From Gymnodinialimonas ceratoperidinii (lineage in GTDB: Bacteria > Pseudomonadota > Alphaproteobacteria > Rhodobacterales > Rhodobacteraceae): a DNA stretch of 64,000 bases. Positions 34,122 to 44,209 of the stretch are shown here, one piece after another. The position numbers and the translations under genes are program-made. The stretch is taken from assembly GCF_019297855.1 (NCBI RefSeq), contig NZ_CP079194.1, forward strand, positions 2,281,501 through 2,345,500, read 5' to 3'. Numbering within the stretch: the first letter of the stretch is position 1; each line of letters opens with the position of its first letter. Under the pieces are notes generated by a model. That model did not search any database. It saw nothing but the letters and a program-made list of their open reading frames with translations, and was not told the origin of the DNA.

Positions 34122-34196
34122 TGGTGGGTGATAAGAGATTTGAACTCCTGACATCTTCGATGTGAACGAAGCGCTCTACCACTGAGCTAATCACCC
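34122..34196 (-). tRNA. tRNA-Val(CAC)
   Basis: Acceptor GGGTGAT/ATCACCC, anticodon stem CTTCG/CGAAG, loop TTCACAT (anticodon CAC), T loop AGTTCAAATC and encoded CCA. It forms the right boundary of the micro-insertion. Confidence 0.93.
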
Positions 34197-34211
34197 GACC
34201 TGAGCGCGCTT

Positions 34212-34709
34212 TTAGCTATCTTGATCGGTGTCTGCAAGGGGGGCGACGTCGCCTGCTGCCGGGTCGGCCGCGGCGCGTTTCAGCTTCAGCGTCAGCATGT
34301 CGCCACCGGGCTTTTCCATCCGTTTCTTGACCATCAGTTTGCCGAGCGGCGGGACCACGACCTCGTCCGAGGCATCGAGCGCTTTGCCGATCTCGTCGAG
34401 GACGACATCGAAGACCATCTTCGCCTCGGACCGCTTGAGCGAGACGCGCTTGGCGACAGCTTCGATCAGGTCGGGGCGCTTGAGGCGGTCGTCCGTGGCG
34501 GGCGTCGTGTCAGGCGTGTCGGCGGGGGCGGCCGCGGGCGTGATGACCGGGTCGGCGGCGGGTGCGTCTGCCTTGGTCTCGACCTGCGGCGCGGCTTTCG
34601 CGGCGCTCACCGGGGCGCTTGTCTTGGCAGCGGATCTGGCGCCGAGCGCACTGGAGCGGCGCGGGCCAGCGGAGGTGGACTTGCGCTTGCGGGTTGTTTT
34701 CGTCGCCAT
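34212..34709 (-). CDS. HU-like DNA-binding protein with a long basic/alanine-rich tail
   Basis: A 165-aa protein. Residues 1-75 are a low-complexity tail, first basic (MATKTTRKRKSTSAGPRRSS) and then Ala/Pro-rich. From about residue 76 a bacterial histone (HU/IHF) domain follows: RPDLIEAVAKRVSLKRSEAKMVFDVVLDEIGKAL, then VVVPPLGKLMVKKR for the strands. The DNA-inserting arm is shortened. The domain order, tail then HU, resembles a nucleoid protein with histone-like tail. The start at 34709 follows GAGG. Role in chromosome packing is inferred. Confidence 0.75.
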   Translation of the reverse strand: MATKTTRKRKSTSAGPRRSSALGARSAAKTSAPVSAAKAAPQVETKADAPAADPVITPAAAPADTPDTTPATDDRLKRPDLIEAVAKRVSLKRSEAKMVFDVVLDEIGKALDASDEVVVPPLGKLMVKKRMEKPGGDMLTLKLKRAAADPAAGDVAPLADTDQDS

Positions 34710-34844
34710 GGGATATGCCTCGTTACCTTGCTTTGCGCTCACCCCAAGGGGACATCGGCGCAAATTGTTTCTGCTCTGGAAACACCATAGCGCGAATTGG
34801 GTGATGGGGCTAGCCTGCCCCGCGGGTCGGGATGCGTCTGTTGC

Positions 34845-35612
34845 CTAGATCAGACGCAGGCGGCGGCGGTCCCAACGGGGCCAGCCGATCAGCTCGGACA
34901 TTGTCACGAAGCGATACCCTCGCTCACCGATGCCCGAAAGCGTCGCCGGCATGGCGCGCACGGTGCTGCGGTGGATGTCGTGGGCAAGGATCACGGCGCC
35001 ACGGTGACAGCGCCCGACGATGCGCTGCGTGACGACGGCGGAGCCAGGGTGCTGCCAGTCCAACGGGTCGACGGACCATAGAACGGTCGGCATGCCGCGC
35101 GTCTCGAACAGCAGCATCCGGTGCCGATTGTAGAGGTTGCCATAGGGCGGCCGCATGAGAACCGGCGGGCGGCCGACGGCATCGACAACCGCCTGATTGG
35201 TGCGGTCGATCTGGCTCAGCACGGAGGCATCGGAGTGGCCGTGCAGATCGGGGTGTGACCAGCTGTGATTGCCGATCTCGTGCCCTTCCGCGAGCATACG
35301 CTGCAAGATCAAAGGGTAGCGTACGGCGTTGCGTCCGATGACGAAAAAGGTCGCGCGGATTCCCCGTTCGGCCAAGATGTCGAGCAGGTGTGGCGTGTGA
35401 TAGGGGTGCGGGCCGTCATCGAAGGTGATGGCGAGCACCGGCTCTGCCGTGCGCACGTGGAGGATGGTTGCCGCCTCGCCCCGGTCGATTGTGTTGCGAC
35501 CGGCAAAGCTGCGCGGCGTGATCTGGGCGGTGAGCGGTGCGGACAGAAACGGCGTGGCCAGCCCTGCAGCGGCCCCTGCCAAGATCTTTCTCCGTCCGAC
35601 GCCCTGTCCCAC
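34845..35612 (-). CDS. Polysaccharide deacetylase (NodB-like), exported
   Basis: A metal-dependent CE4 deacetylase. Motif 1 is ITFDDGP, the zinc ligands follow in HSWSHPDLHGH, motif 3 is RPPYGN, and the LWSVDPLDW and VILAHD motifs complete the active site. The likely substrate is peptidoglycan or another N-acetylated glycan in the periplasm. The N-terminus GRRKILAGAAAGLATPF looks like a Tat-type signal. I choose GTG at 35612, since AAGGGAAGG lies just upstream; an ATG at 35651 has no ribosome site. Confidence 0.85.
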   Translation of the reverse strand: MGQGVGRRKILAGAAAGLATPFLSAPLTAQITPRSFAGRNTIDRGEAATILHVRTAEPVLAITFDDGPHPYHTPHLLDILAERGIRATFFVIGRNAVRYPLILQRMLAEGHEIGNHSWSHPDLHGHSDASVLSQIDRTNQAVVDAVGRPPVLMRPPYGNLYNRHRMLLFETRGMPTVLWSVDPLDWQHPGSAVVTQRIVGRCHRGAVILAHDIHRSTVRAMPATLSGIGERGYRFVTMSELIGWPRWDRRRLRLI

Positions 35613-35927
35613 GATCGCCTTCCCTTGGAATTCAAACGGTTGCCCGAGCATGGGCGCTTACGCAGCGTCAACGCAACGAATCACCCGAATCGCCGCGCGA
35701 TCTGCCCGTCGGCGTTGTCGGAATGACACAGTGACCTGTGACATACGCCGCTCTGACCCCGGATTTCGTGGCTTTCGGGTCACGGCTGCCGATCCAACCT
35801 CCTGCACGAGCCTTTACGTAGCGTCTTCGCATTGAACAGGCAGGTAATTTCTTGCCAAACTCTTATCCGAGCGCGGCTCTGCAAGGCTGCCGCTTCAAAT
35901 CTGATACTCAGCCCCTGGGGGACTATA

Positions 35928-36107
35928 ATGAAAAAAGCTCTGATCGCCGCTGCCGCGGTTGCCATTTTTGCCACTGCTGCCCACGCTGGCGGCGTTGTGA
36001 CCGTCGTACCTGAGGAAGTCGTTGTCGTTGACACCGCGGCCTCCAGCCAGGGCATCCTCGTGCCTATCTTCGCGATCCTCTTCGTATTGCTGGCGCTGCA
36101 CCACTAA
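35928..36107 (+). CDS. Small exported protein with C-terminal hydrophobic tail, 59 residues
   Basis: An N-terminal signal peptide (MKKALIAAAAVAIFATAAHA, cleavage before GG) is followed by an acidic linker (VVPEEVVVVDTAASSQG) and a hydrophobic C-terminal helix (ILVPIFAILFVLLALHH). Short proteins of this plan are common in Rhodobacteraceae and have no known function. GGGGA sits 8 nt upstream of the ATG. A terminator follows within 60 nt, so it forms a single-gene transcript. Confidence 0.7.
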   Translation: MKKALIAAAAVAIFATAAHAGGVVTVVPEEVVVVDTAASSQGILVPIFAILFVLLALHH

Positions 36108-36165
36108 GCCGCTGCGCGGAGTGGCCTGAGCGCCCTCTGCCACCGCATTACGCTGAAGAAACAAG

Positions 36166-36205
36166 AAGACCCGCAGCCCTCGGGGACTGCGGGTCTTTTA
36201 TTTTC
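36166..36205. terminator. Bidirectional rho-independent terminator
   Basis: The stem AAGACCCGCAG/CTGCGGGTCTT is followed by TTTATTTT. It lies between the convergent small exported gene and lon, and an A/T-rich flank on the other side suits both directions. Confidence 0.85.
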
Positions 36206-36237
36206 AGTGCCTTGCGAGCTGCCGCTCACCCGTCGGT

Positions 36238-38640
36238 TCAATGGGTCGTGGCGGTGCCTTCATCCCGGCGCGCAAGCGCGGCGGCGGCTGCTGCGGCTTC
36301 TTCTGCCGCCTCATCCCACTCGATCGGCTCGGGCGTTTCGACAAGCGCGTGTTTCAGCACCTCCGAGACGTGGGAGACGGGGATGATGTTCAGCCCCTCT
36401 TTCACGTTGTCCGGAATGTCGGCCAGGTCCTTCTCGTTCTCCTGCGGAATGAGCACCGTGGTGATGCCGCCGCGCAGAGCCGCCAGAAGCTTCTCCTTCA
36501 ACCCGCCGATCGGCATCGCATTACCCCGCAACGAGACCTCGCCCGTCATCGCGATGTCCCGTTTCACCGGAATACCGGTGAGCACCGAGACGATGGAGGT
36601 CACCATGGCAAGGCCCGCGCTCGGCCCATCCTTGGGCGTCGCGCCGTCGGGCACGTGGACGTGGATGTCCATGCGGTCGAACTTCGGCGGCTTCACCCCG
36701 ATCTCGGGGGCGATGGAACGCACGTAGCTTGCGGCTGCGTCGATGGATTCCTTCATCACGTCGCCAAGCTTGCCGGTGGTTTTCATCCGTCCCTTGCCGG
36801 GCAGCTTCAGCGCCTCGATGTGCAGCAGGTCGCCGCCGACGGAAGTATAAGCGAGACCAGTGACGACACCGATGGCGTCGGCATCCTCCGCCAGCCCGTA
36901 GCGATACTTCTTCACGCCGAGGAATTCGTCGAGATTAGCAGGAGTTACGACGACTTCTTCAACCTCCTTGCGAACGATCTTGGTCACGGCTTTCCGCGCC
37001 AGCTTGCCAATCTCCCGCTCGAGGTTCCGCACCCCCGCTTCGCGGGTGTAGGTGCGGATCATTTCGTGCAGGGCTTCGGGCTCGAGCGTGAACTCGTTGG
37101 CCTTCAGACCGTGGTTCTTCACCTGCTTGGCGATCAGGTGGCGGTTGGCGATCTCGGCCTTCTCGTCCTCGGTGTAGCCGGCGAGCGGGATGATCTCCAT
37201 CCGGTCCAGAAGCGGGCCCGGCATGTTGTAGGAGTTCGCCGTGGTCAGGAACATCACGTTCGAGAGGTCGTATTCCACCTCGAGGTAGTGATCCACGAAG
37301 GTGGAGTTCTGCTCCGGGTCCAGAACCTCGAGCATGGCCGAGGCCGGGTCGCCGCGGAAGTCCTGCCCCATCTTGTCGATTTCATCGAGCAGGATGAGCG
37401 GGTTGGAGGTCTTCGCCTTCTTCAGCGCCTGGATGATCTTGCCGGGCATGGAGCCGATGTAGGTCCGACGGTGGCCACGGATCTCGGACTCGTCGCGGAC
37501 ACCGCCGAGCGAGATGCGAATGAACTCGCGTCCCGTGGCCTTGGCGACCGATTTGCCGAGCGAGGTCTTACCCACGCCCGGAGGGCCGACGAGGCACATG
37601 ATCGGCCCCTTCAGCTTCTTCGAGCGCTGCTGCACCGCGAGGTATTCGACGATGCGCTCCTTGACCTTCTCCAGACCGTAATGGTCGTCATCCAGCACCT
37701 TCTCGGCGCGTCCGAGGTCCTTCTTCACGCGCGACTTCACGCCCCACGGGATGGACAGCATCCAGTCGAGGTAGTTACGCACAACCGTGGCTTCGGCGCT
37801 CATCGGCGACATGTTCTTGAGCTTCTTCAGCTCGGCATCCGCCTTCTCGCGCGCCTCTTTCGACAGCTTGGTGTTCTCGATGCGCTCGGCCAGTTCGGCC
37901 ACTTCGCCTTCACCTTCGTCACCATCGCCCAACTCGCGCTGGATCGCCTTCATCTGTTCGTTGAGGTAATACTCGCGCTGTGTCCGCTCCATCTGCGACT
38001 TCACGCGGGTCTTGATCTTCTTCTCGACCTGCAGGACAGACATCTCCCCCTGCATCAGGCCATAGACCTTCTCCAACCGCGCCGCGACTTCGAGGGTTTC
38101 GAGAAGCTCCTGCTTCTGCTCCACCTCGATGCCCAGATGGCCCGAGACGAGATCCGCCAGCTTGGCCGGGTCATGGGCCTCGGAAACACTGGTAAGCGCC
38201 TCTTCCGGCACGTTTTTCTTGACCTTCGCATAGCGCTCGAATTCTTCCGCGACCGACCGGGTCAGCGCGGCAATCGCTTCGAGATCGCCGGTGGATTCCG
38301 ACAGCTCGGTCGCCGCGGCCTCGAAGAACGGATCGGTCGAGGTGAATTCGTCGATGGTCACACGGCGGCGGCCCTCGACCAGCACCTTCACGGTGCCATC
38401 GGGGAGCTTGAGCAGCTGCAACACATTGGCCAGCACGCCATTGGTGAAAATATCTTCTGCGCTTGGGTCATCCTCTGCAGGATCGCGCTGCGACGACAGC
38501 AAGATCTGCTTGTCGTCCTGCATCACTTCCTCCAGCGCCCGCACGGATTTTTCGCGGCCCACGAAGAGCGGCACGACCATATGCGGGAACACGACGATGT
38601 CGCGCAGGGGAAGGACGGGATAGATCGATTGTTCGGACAT
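36238..38640 (-). CDS. lon: ATP-dependent protease Lon
   Basis: Cytoplasmic AAA+ protease that degrades damaged and regulatory proteins. The 800-aa protein has the N-terminal LON substrate-binding domain (starts [23 protein letters not shown]), the Walker A motif GPPGVGKT, Walker [11 protein letters not shown], and the catalytic dyad Ser674 ([10 protein letters not shown]) with Lys at about 717 (GIPVKRD). The start at 38640 follows AAGGAAGTAGG; the 23 upstream codons are not family-like. A heat-shock-type promoter candidate lies upstream. Confidence 0.97.
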   Translation of the reverse strand: MSEQSIYPVLPLRDIVVFPHMVVPLFVGREKSVRALEEVMQDDKQILLSSQRDPAEDDPSAEDIFTNGVLANVLQLLKLPDGTVKVLVEGRRRVTIDEFTSTDPFFEAAATELSESTGDLEAIAALTRSVAEEFERYAKVKKNVPEEALTSVSEAHDPAKLADLVSGHLGIEVEQKQELLETLEVAARLEKVYGLMQGEMSVLQVEKKIKTRVKSQMERTQREYYLNEQMKAIQRELGDGDEGEGEVAELAERIENTKLSKEAREKADAELKKLKNMSPMSAEATVVRNYLDWMLSIPWGVKSRVKKDLGRAEKVLDDDHYGLEKVKERIVEYLAVQQRSKKLKGPIMCLVGPPGVGKTSLGKSVAKATGREFIRISLGGVRDESEIRGHRRTYIGSMPGKIIQALKKAKTSNPLILLDEIDKMGQDFRGDPASAMLEVLDPEQNSTFVDHYLEVEYDLSNVMFLTTANSYNMPGPLLDRMEIIPLAGYTEDEKAEIANRHLIAKQVKNHGLKANEFTLEPEALHEMIRTYTREAGVRNLEREIGKLARKAVTKIVRKEVEEVVVTPANLDEFLGVKKYRYGLAEDADAIGVVTGLAYTSVGGDLLHIEALKLPGKGRMKTTGKLGDVMKESIDAAASYVRSIAPEIGVKPPKFDRMDIHVHVPDGATPKDGPSAGLAMVTSIVSVLTGIPVKRDIAMTGEVSLRGNAMPIGGLKEKLLAALRGGITTVLIPQENEKDLADIPDNVKEGLNIIPVSHVSEVLKHALVETPEPIEWDEAAEEAAAAAAALARRDEGTATTH

Positions 38641-38953
38641 GATGCCTACTTCCTTGGTATTCGGCCGAGGGTCAAAGCCCCGCTTCTGCGGCAGCCCGGC
38701 CCCCTCCATCTTCAGGACTTCTTAACTTGGGGTGCGCGGGAGCGATTACAAGCAATGACACCGCGCGATTTGGTGAAGATTGTGCACCCGCAGGCCCTAC
38801 GACACAACCGACATTTGGCGGTTCGCCTAAGGTAAACCGCCAAATGTTGGGGATAGCTGGCGCCACCCGAAGCGCGCCCGAGGCGAACTCCAGCGCGCAT
38901 TCCGGCCCCGATGACTTTCGCGCGAGGCTCAACGGGCGGTTACGAGAATGCGC
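38641..38953. other. 313-bp lon-tgt intergenic region
   Basis: It contains a candidate sigma-32 promoter for lon on the minus strand: CTTG at 38749-38752 and CCCAAGTT at 38725-38732, with 17-nt spacing. It also contains a 13-bp perfect inverted repeat at 38811-38847. No coding frame is supported. Confidence 0.45.
38811..38847. repeat. 13-bp inverted repeat between tgt and lon
   Basis: Arms ACATTTGGCGGTT and AACCGCCAAATGT with an 11-nt loop. There is no T tract. It could end the tgt transcript with help of Rho, or be an operator upstream of lon. Confidence 0.6.
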
Positions 38954-40180
<1,227 letters not shown>

Positions 40181-40237
40181 TTACGCCCTCCCCCGCAATC
40201 CTTATATCTTTGCTCAGATATTGAACCGGGACCAACC

Positions 40238-40600
40238 ATGACCGAGCAGACACCACAGATGGAAGGCGCGCCGCTGATTGCGCCCTCCAGCACCGACCAC
40301 CCCCTCTACGACACCATCGTGGAGGCCTGTCGGTCTGTCTATGACCCTGAAATCCCTGTGAACATTTACGATCTCGGCCTGATCTACACGATCGACATCG
40401 GGGCCGAGAACGAAGTGACGATCATCATGTCGCTGACCGCCCCCGGATGCCCGGTGGCGGGAGAAATGCCCGGTTGGGTCGCCGACGCGGTGGAGCCACT
40501 GGACGGTGTGAAGCAGGTGGATGTGCAGCTCACCTGGGAGCCGCCCTGGGGCATGGACATGATGTCCGACGAGGCGCGGCTGGAACTGGGCTTCATGTAA
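40238..40600 (+). CDS. sufT: SufT-type MIP18/DUF59 iron-sulfur maturation protein
   Basis: A 120-aa protein with the DUF59 signature VYDPEIPVNIYDLGLIYTID and MSLTAPGCPVAGEMPGW (conserved Cys), ending in VQLTWEPPWGMDMMSDEARLELG. SufT proteins help assemble or transfer Fe-S clusters and are usually near suf operons; here it stands alone. The start at 40238 is chosen since a much longer open frame upstream is antisense to tgt. Confidence 0.87.
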   Translation: MTEQTPQMEGAPLIAPSSTDHPLYDTIVEACRSVYDPEIPVNIYDLGLIYTIDIGAENEVTIIMSLTAPGCPVAGEMPGWVADAVEPLDGVKQVDVQLTWEPPWGMDMMSDEARLELGFM

Positions 40601-40820
40601 ATCAGATACGCGGCGCTTGAGCGCTGCGTCGCAGACCGATCCGCGCCTCCGTGTAAAGTCAGGCATTCCATAGGTTGAAGTCGCCGCGCCGCGCTTGCCC
40701 GCCGGGCGCGCCCCTGCCATCGTGTACCCAAGGGGAATATACGGGAAGAGCGCGGCGCAGCGGACGCCGTCGCGGGGGCGTGGCAGTGCTGCGCCCGGGC
40801 AGACAGGAAACGCAGCAGAC

Positions 40821-41498
40821 ATGGCAGCCTATACCTTTGCGGCATTGTTCCTTGCCCATGTGATCGCGGACTACGTGCTGCAAACGACGTGGATGGTGGT
40901 CAACAAGAAGCGCCCCATCGCCATGGCGGCTCATATCGGGCTGGTCCTTGGCACGATGGTTTTGACGACGCTGACGCTGAATCCGTGGTTTCTTGCGCTC
41001 GCGACGCTGCATCTCTGGATCGACATCGTGAAGACCTACGCCATGCCCGAGGGGCTTGGCGCCTATGTGGCGGATCAATTGCTGCACATCGCCTCGATCG
41101 CCGGGATCGCCCTGATGGCGCCGCAGATCTGGCCCGAGAGCCCGCTGTCCGCGATCGAGCCCCTGCCGCTGCTCTACATGATCGCAGCGGGCGTGCTTTT
41201 CGCCGCACGCGGCGGGCAATACGCGGTGGCAATGCTGGTTGCGGGACGTGGGGACGGATCGGGGATCGGGGTCGTCATGGGATGGGCCGAGCGCGCGATA
41301 TTATGTGTCCTTTTGATCGGTGGCTGGCCGATCTGGGCGGCCGCGGTGGTCGCGGTGAAGGGCCTCTACCTCGGGTTGAGCTTCGCCGGGCGCGACCGGA
41401 CCGGGCGCCGGCGTCTGTTTCTGGGCAGCGCGATCAGCCTCGCCTGGGGGCTTGCAGTGGCCGTGCCGCTCGCGATGATCATGCCGATGATGCAGTGA
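40821..41498 (+). CDS. DUF3307 multi-pass membrane protein
   Basis: A 225-aa protein that opens with the DUF3307 motif LFLAHVIADYVLQTTWMVVNKK and has HLWIDIVKTY near residue 70. About six hydrophobic helices follow. Function is unknown. An ATG at 40821 shortly after GGAAACGCAGCAG is preferred over an in-frame ATG at 40695, whose extra 42 residues are not hydrophobic. No operon partner. Confidence 0.75.
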   Translation: MAAYTFAALFLAHVIADYVLQTTWMVVNKKRPIAMAAHIGLVLGTMVLTTLTLNPWFLALATLHLWIDIVKTYAMPEGLGAYVADQLLHIASIAGIALMAPQIWPESPLSAIEPLPLLYMIAAGVLFAARGGQYAVAMLVAGRGDGSGIGVVMGWAERAILCVLLIGGWPIWAAAVVAVKGLYLGLSFAGRDRTGRRRLFLGSAISLAWGLAVAVPLAMIMPMMQ

Positions 41499-41581
41499 TG
41501 TCCGAGTAAACCGCTCAGGCTTGAGAAAGCGCCGCCTGGCACTTACATTAGGGGCAAGCAGTCAAAGGAAAGCGAAGCGCC

Positions 41582-41962
41582 ATGTTCGGGATTCCCGGAA
41601 AACAAGCCGTCACCATGACGGAAAGAGCCGCCAGGCAGATCGCCAAGCTGATGGATCAGGGCGGCACACAAGGTCTGCGCATCGGCGTCAAGAAAGGCGG
41701 CTGCGCGGGCATGGAATACACGATGGAATACGTCACCGAGATCGACCCTCTGGACGAGGTTGTCGAGCAGGATGGCGCCCGCGTGATGATTGCCCCGATG
41801 GCGCAGATGTTCCTGTTCGGCACCGAGATCGACTACGAGGTCAGCTTGCTGGAGGCCTCGTTCCAGTTCCGCAATCCCAATGTCACCGACGCCTGCGGCT
41901 GCGGCGAGTCGATCAAGTTCAAGGACGTGGAAGAGCTTCAGGCCGAGCAGTCGGACTCGTGA
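41582..41962 (+). CDS. HesB/IscA-family iron-sulfur assembly protein
   Basis: An A-type carrier of 126 aa with the three conserved cysteines: one in KKGGCAGMEY and two in DACGCGESIKF. It would deliver Fe-S clusters to apo-proteins. The N-terminus has a short extension before the domain (MFGIPGKQAVTMTERAA). SufA is the likely equivalent, but the suf operon is not here. It overlaps the GTG of the next gene by 4 nt. Confidence 0.88.
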   Translation: MFGIPGKQAVTMTERAARQIAKLMDQGGTQGLRIGVKKGGCAGMEYTMEYVTEIDPLDEVVEQDGARVMIAPMAQMFLFGTEIDYEVSLLEASFQFRNPNVTDACGCGESIKFKDVEELQAEQSDS

Positions 41963-42288
41963 GCGTTTCGGATGAAGAGATTGCCTTCGCGGTAGAACTC
42001 TTCTCGGGCCTCGGTTCGCTCAGCACCCGCAAGATGATGGGCGGGCTTTGCATCTACCATGACGGCACGATCTTTGCCCTGTTGATGTCCGACGGACAGC
42101 TTTACCTGAAAGGTGCCGGCGATTTTCGCGAGGTGCTGGAGTCCGAGGGCTGCCGCCGCTGGACCTATGAGCGCGAAGGCGCGAAGCGAAAGCCTACCGC
42201 GATGCCTTACTGGACGATGCCGGAAGCCGGGATGGATAATCCTGACGTAGCCGTTGATTGGGCGCGTCGGGCCTTGGCGCATCTGTAG
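41959..42288 (+). CDS. TfoX N-terminal domain protein
   Basis: A 109-aa protein with the TfoX-N pattern: LFSGLGSLSTRKMMGGLCIYHDGTIFALLMSDGQLYLKG and the closing PYWTMPEA. It has no C-terminal TfoX domain, so it is not a full Sxy competence activator. Function in alphaproteobacteria is unknown. The start is GTG at 41959, overlapping the preceding stop, which suggests co-translation with the IscA-type gene. Confidence 0.8.
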   Translation: MSVSDEEIAFAVELFSGLGSLSTRKMMGGLCIYHDGTIFALLMSDGQLYLKGAGDFREVLESEGCRRWTYEREGAKRKPTAMPYWTMPEAGMDNPDVAVDWARRALAHL

Positions 42289-42339
42289 GCGGGATTGGCT
42301 TAGAGACGTGCCTTTATGGCCGCCGGTGCCTTCTTTAGC

Positions 42340-42397
42340 GCCCATGGGGGGCCAGCCCCCCAAGCCCCCCGGAGTTGTAAGGCCAAGATGAAGGAAG
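42340..42397 (-). repeat. CTTCAYCTT 3'-end element, copy 3, with G-rich hairpin
   Basis: On the minus strand it reads CTTCATCTTGGCCTTACAAC, then CTCCGGGGGG and the hairpin GGGGGGCTGGCCCCCC. It begins about 27 nt after the stop of the oxygenase gene and matches copy 2 in layout. Confidence 0.55.
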
Positions 42398-42416
42398 AGG
42401 CTCGCGCATTGTACGG

Positions 42417-43322
42417 TCACGACCCATCCTGGAGGTGGGAATAGGTTTCCATGTAGCGTCTGGAGAGGTGCTCTCCCGCTTCGATGGGGGGCGCCTCGGG
42501 GGGCGCGACGTTCGTGTCAAAGGCGGGATTGAAGAACAGCGGGATCGAGAGGCGCTCCTGCGCGCCGCCGATGACGCGGTGTGGCGTGGCGCGGACCTGG
42601 CCGCCGGTCCACATTTCCAGCATTTCTCCGAAGTTGATGATGAACGTTCCCGGATCAGCCTGAACCGGCGCCCAGGTGCCATCGCGCAGTTGAACCTCCA
42701 GCCCCGGTTGGCCGTCGGTCGCGAGCAAGGTGAGGCAGCCGTAATCCGTGTGGGCGGCGATGCCGAAGTCGCGGTCTCCGGCCCACGCCGGGCGCTCGGG
42801 GTAATAGTTGCCGCGCAGCAGCGCCATTGGCTTGGTGAACTTGTCGGCGAAGAAGGTGGGATCGGCGCCGATGGCAGCCGAGATGCCTTGCAACAGTTTC
42901 AGAGAAATCGCGCGGGCCTGCGCGAAATAGGTCTCGATCGTGGTTTGGAAGCCTGCGGGCTCGCGCGGCCATTGGTTCGGGGCATAGACCGGCAGGCGCG
43001 CGAAGGGATCATCGGCAGGCAGTTCCACGCCGCAATCAAAGACCTCCTTGTAATCGGGGTTGGCTTGCGGGTCGACTTGCTCCGAGCCCGCCCCGCCCCA
43101 TCCGCGGTTGGAGCCGGTGACATCCATGTTGACCGCCTGTTTGTTGGCCGCGTCTCCCTTGAAGAAAGCACGGTAGGCGTCGAGGGCCGCGTGTACCTGC
43201 TCTGCGTCGAGGGCCGTGTTATGGAGGGTGAGAAAGCCCACCTCCTCAGCGCCGTGGCGCGTGGCCGAGAGCGCCTCGGGCGCGCGGGCGGAGAGAGCTT
43301 TGGCGTCAATGTGCGGGATCAT
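42417..43322 (-). CDS. Isopenicillin-N-synthase-like 2OG-Fe(II) oxygenase
   Basis: A 301-aa non-heme iron enzyme with a DIOX-N domain, then the jelly-roll with iron ligands His and Asp in AAHTDYGCLTLL and the distal His in RATPHRVIGG. The 2-oxoglutarate-binding arginine is in ERLSIPLFFNP. The substrate is unknown; bacterial members hydroxylate small metabolites, and a beta-lactam role should not be assumed. ATG at 43322 with AGGAG 8 nt upstream; it is divergent from tpiA with 73 bp between. Confidence 0.85.
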   Translation of the reverse strand: MIPHIDAKALSARAPEALSATRHGAEEVGFLTLHNTALDAEQVHAALDAYRAFFKGDAANKQAVNMDVTGSNRGWGGAGSEQVDPQANPDYKEVFDCGVELPADDPFARLPVYAPNQWPREPAGFQTTIETYFAQARAISLKLLQGISAAIGADPTFFADKFTKPMALLRGNYYPERPAWAGDRDFGIAAHTDYGCLTLLATDGQPGLEVQLRDGTWAPVQADPGTFIINFGEMLEMWTGGQVRATPHRVIGGAQERLSIPLFFNPAFDTNVAPPEAPPIEAGEHLSRRYMETYSHLQDGS

Positions 43323-43395
43323 CGGCGATCTCCTGTCGGGTTGACTTCTGGGCCGGGCCTGCCACGACATGTCCGGTATAGCTATGGAGGTTGCG

Positions 43396-44142
43396 ATGGC
43401 ACGGAAACTGGCGGCAGGCAATTGGAAGATGAACGGCATGACGGCCGATCTGGTGGAGGTCGACGCCCTCGCGGAGGTCGTGGAGGCGGCGCAATGCGAG
43501 GTCCTCCTGTGCCCGCCTGCCACGCTGATCGCGCCGATGGCGGCGCGCGCGGGCCTGATGAGCCTCTACGTGGGGGGGCAGACCTGCCACAGCGCGGGAT
43601 CGGGCGCCCATACCGGCGACATCTCGGCGGCGATGCTGGCGGACGCGGGCGCCACCCATGTGATCCTCGGCCATTCGGAGCGCCGTGCGGATCATGGCGA
43701 GAGCAGCACCGATGTGGCGCTGCAGGTCACCGCTGCGATCGATGCGGGGCTGGTGGCGATCGTCTGCGTCGGTGAGACCGAGGCCGAGCGTGATGCCGGC
43801 GTGACGTTGCAGGTGGTTGCCTCGCAGGTCGCGGGATCGATCCCGTCTGGCGCCGCGCCGGAGCAGATCGTGGTGGCCTACGAGCCGGTCTGGGCAATCG
43901 GCACGGGCCGGACGCCGACGCTGGAACAGATTGCCGAGGTTCATGATCATATCCGCTCCGAACTGGCGACGCGCCGGGGCGGTGCCGCCGATGCGATCCC
44001 GCTGCTCTATGGTGGCTCGGTCAAGCCGGGTAATGCGGCGGAGATCTTTGCGGTGTCCAACGTTGACGGTGCGCTGGTTGGTGGAGCCTCGTTGAAGGCG
44101 GCGGATTTCAGCGGCATCATCGAGGCGCTGTCCGCAGCCTGA
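43396..44142 (+). CDS. tpiA: Triosephosphate isomerase
   Basis: Interconverts dihydroxyacetone phosphate and glyceraldehyde 3-phosphate. The 248-aa TIM barrel has the N-terminal AAGNWKMNG with its catalytic lysine, the electrophile His in LGHSERR, the catalytic Glu in [12 protein letters not shown], and the phosphate loop YGGSVKPGN. The start at 43396 (MARKL) follows GGAGG; a frame start at 43369 adds only nine unlikely residues. A strong terminator follows. Confidence 0.96.
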   Translation: MARKLAAGNWKMNGMTADLVEVDALAEVVEAAQCEVLLCPPATLIAPMAARAGLMSLYVGGQTCHSAGSGAHTGDISAAMLADAGATHVILGHSERRADHGESSTDVALQVTAAIDAGLVAIVCVGETEAERDAGVTLQVVASQVAGSIPSGAAPEQIVVAYEPVWAIGTGRTPTLEQIAEVHDHIRSELATRRGGAADAIPLLYGGSVKPGNAAEIFAVSNVDGALVGGASLKAADFSGIIEALSAA

Positions 44143-44160
44143 GAGAGCTCCAGGAACGCG

Positions 44161-44196
44161 AAGGCCGCCCCCGGTTCGGAGGGCGGCCCTTTCTTT
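44161..44196 (+). terminator. Rho-independent terminator of tpiA
   Basis: The stem GGCCGCCC/GGGCGGCC with a 10-nt loop is followed by CTTTCTTT. The opposite strand lacks a T run. Confidence 0.8.
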
Positions 44197-44209
44197 GCTG
44201 TCATTCTCG

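Noticed and set aside
36241..38835. An 864-codon open frame opposite lon
   Set aside because: Antisense shadow of a high-GC conserved gene; composition is His/Arg/Leu-rich with no recognisable fold.
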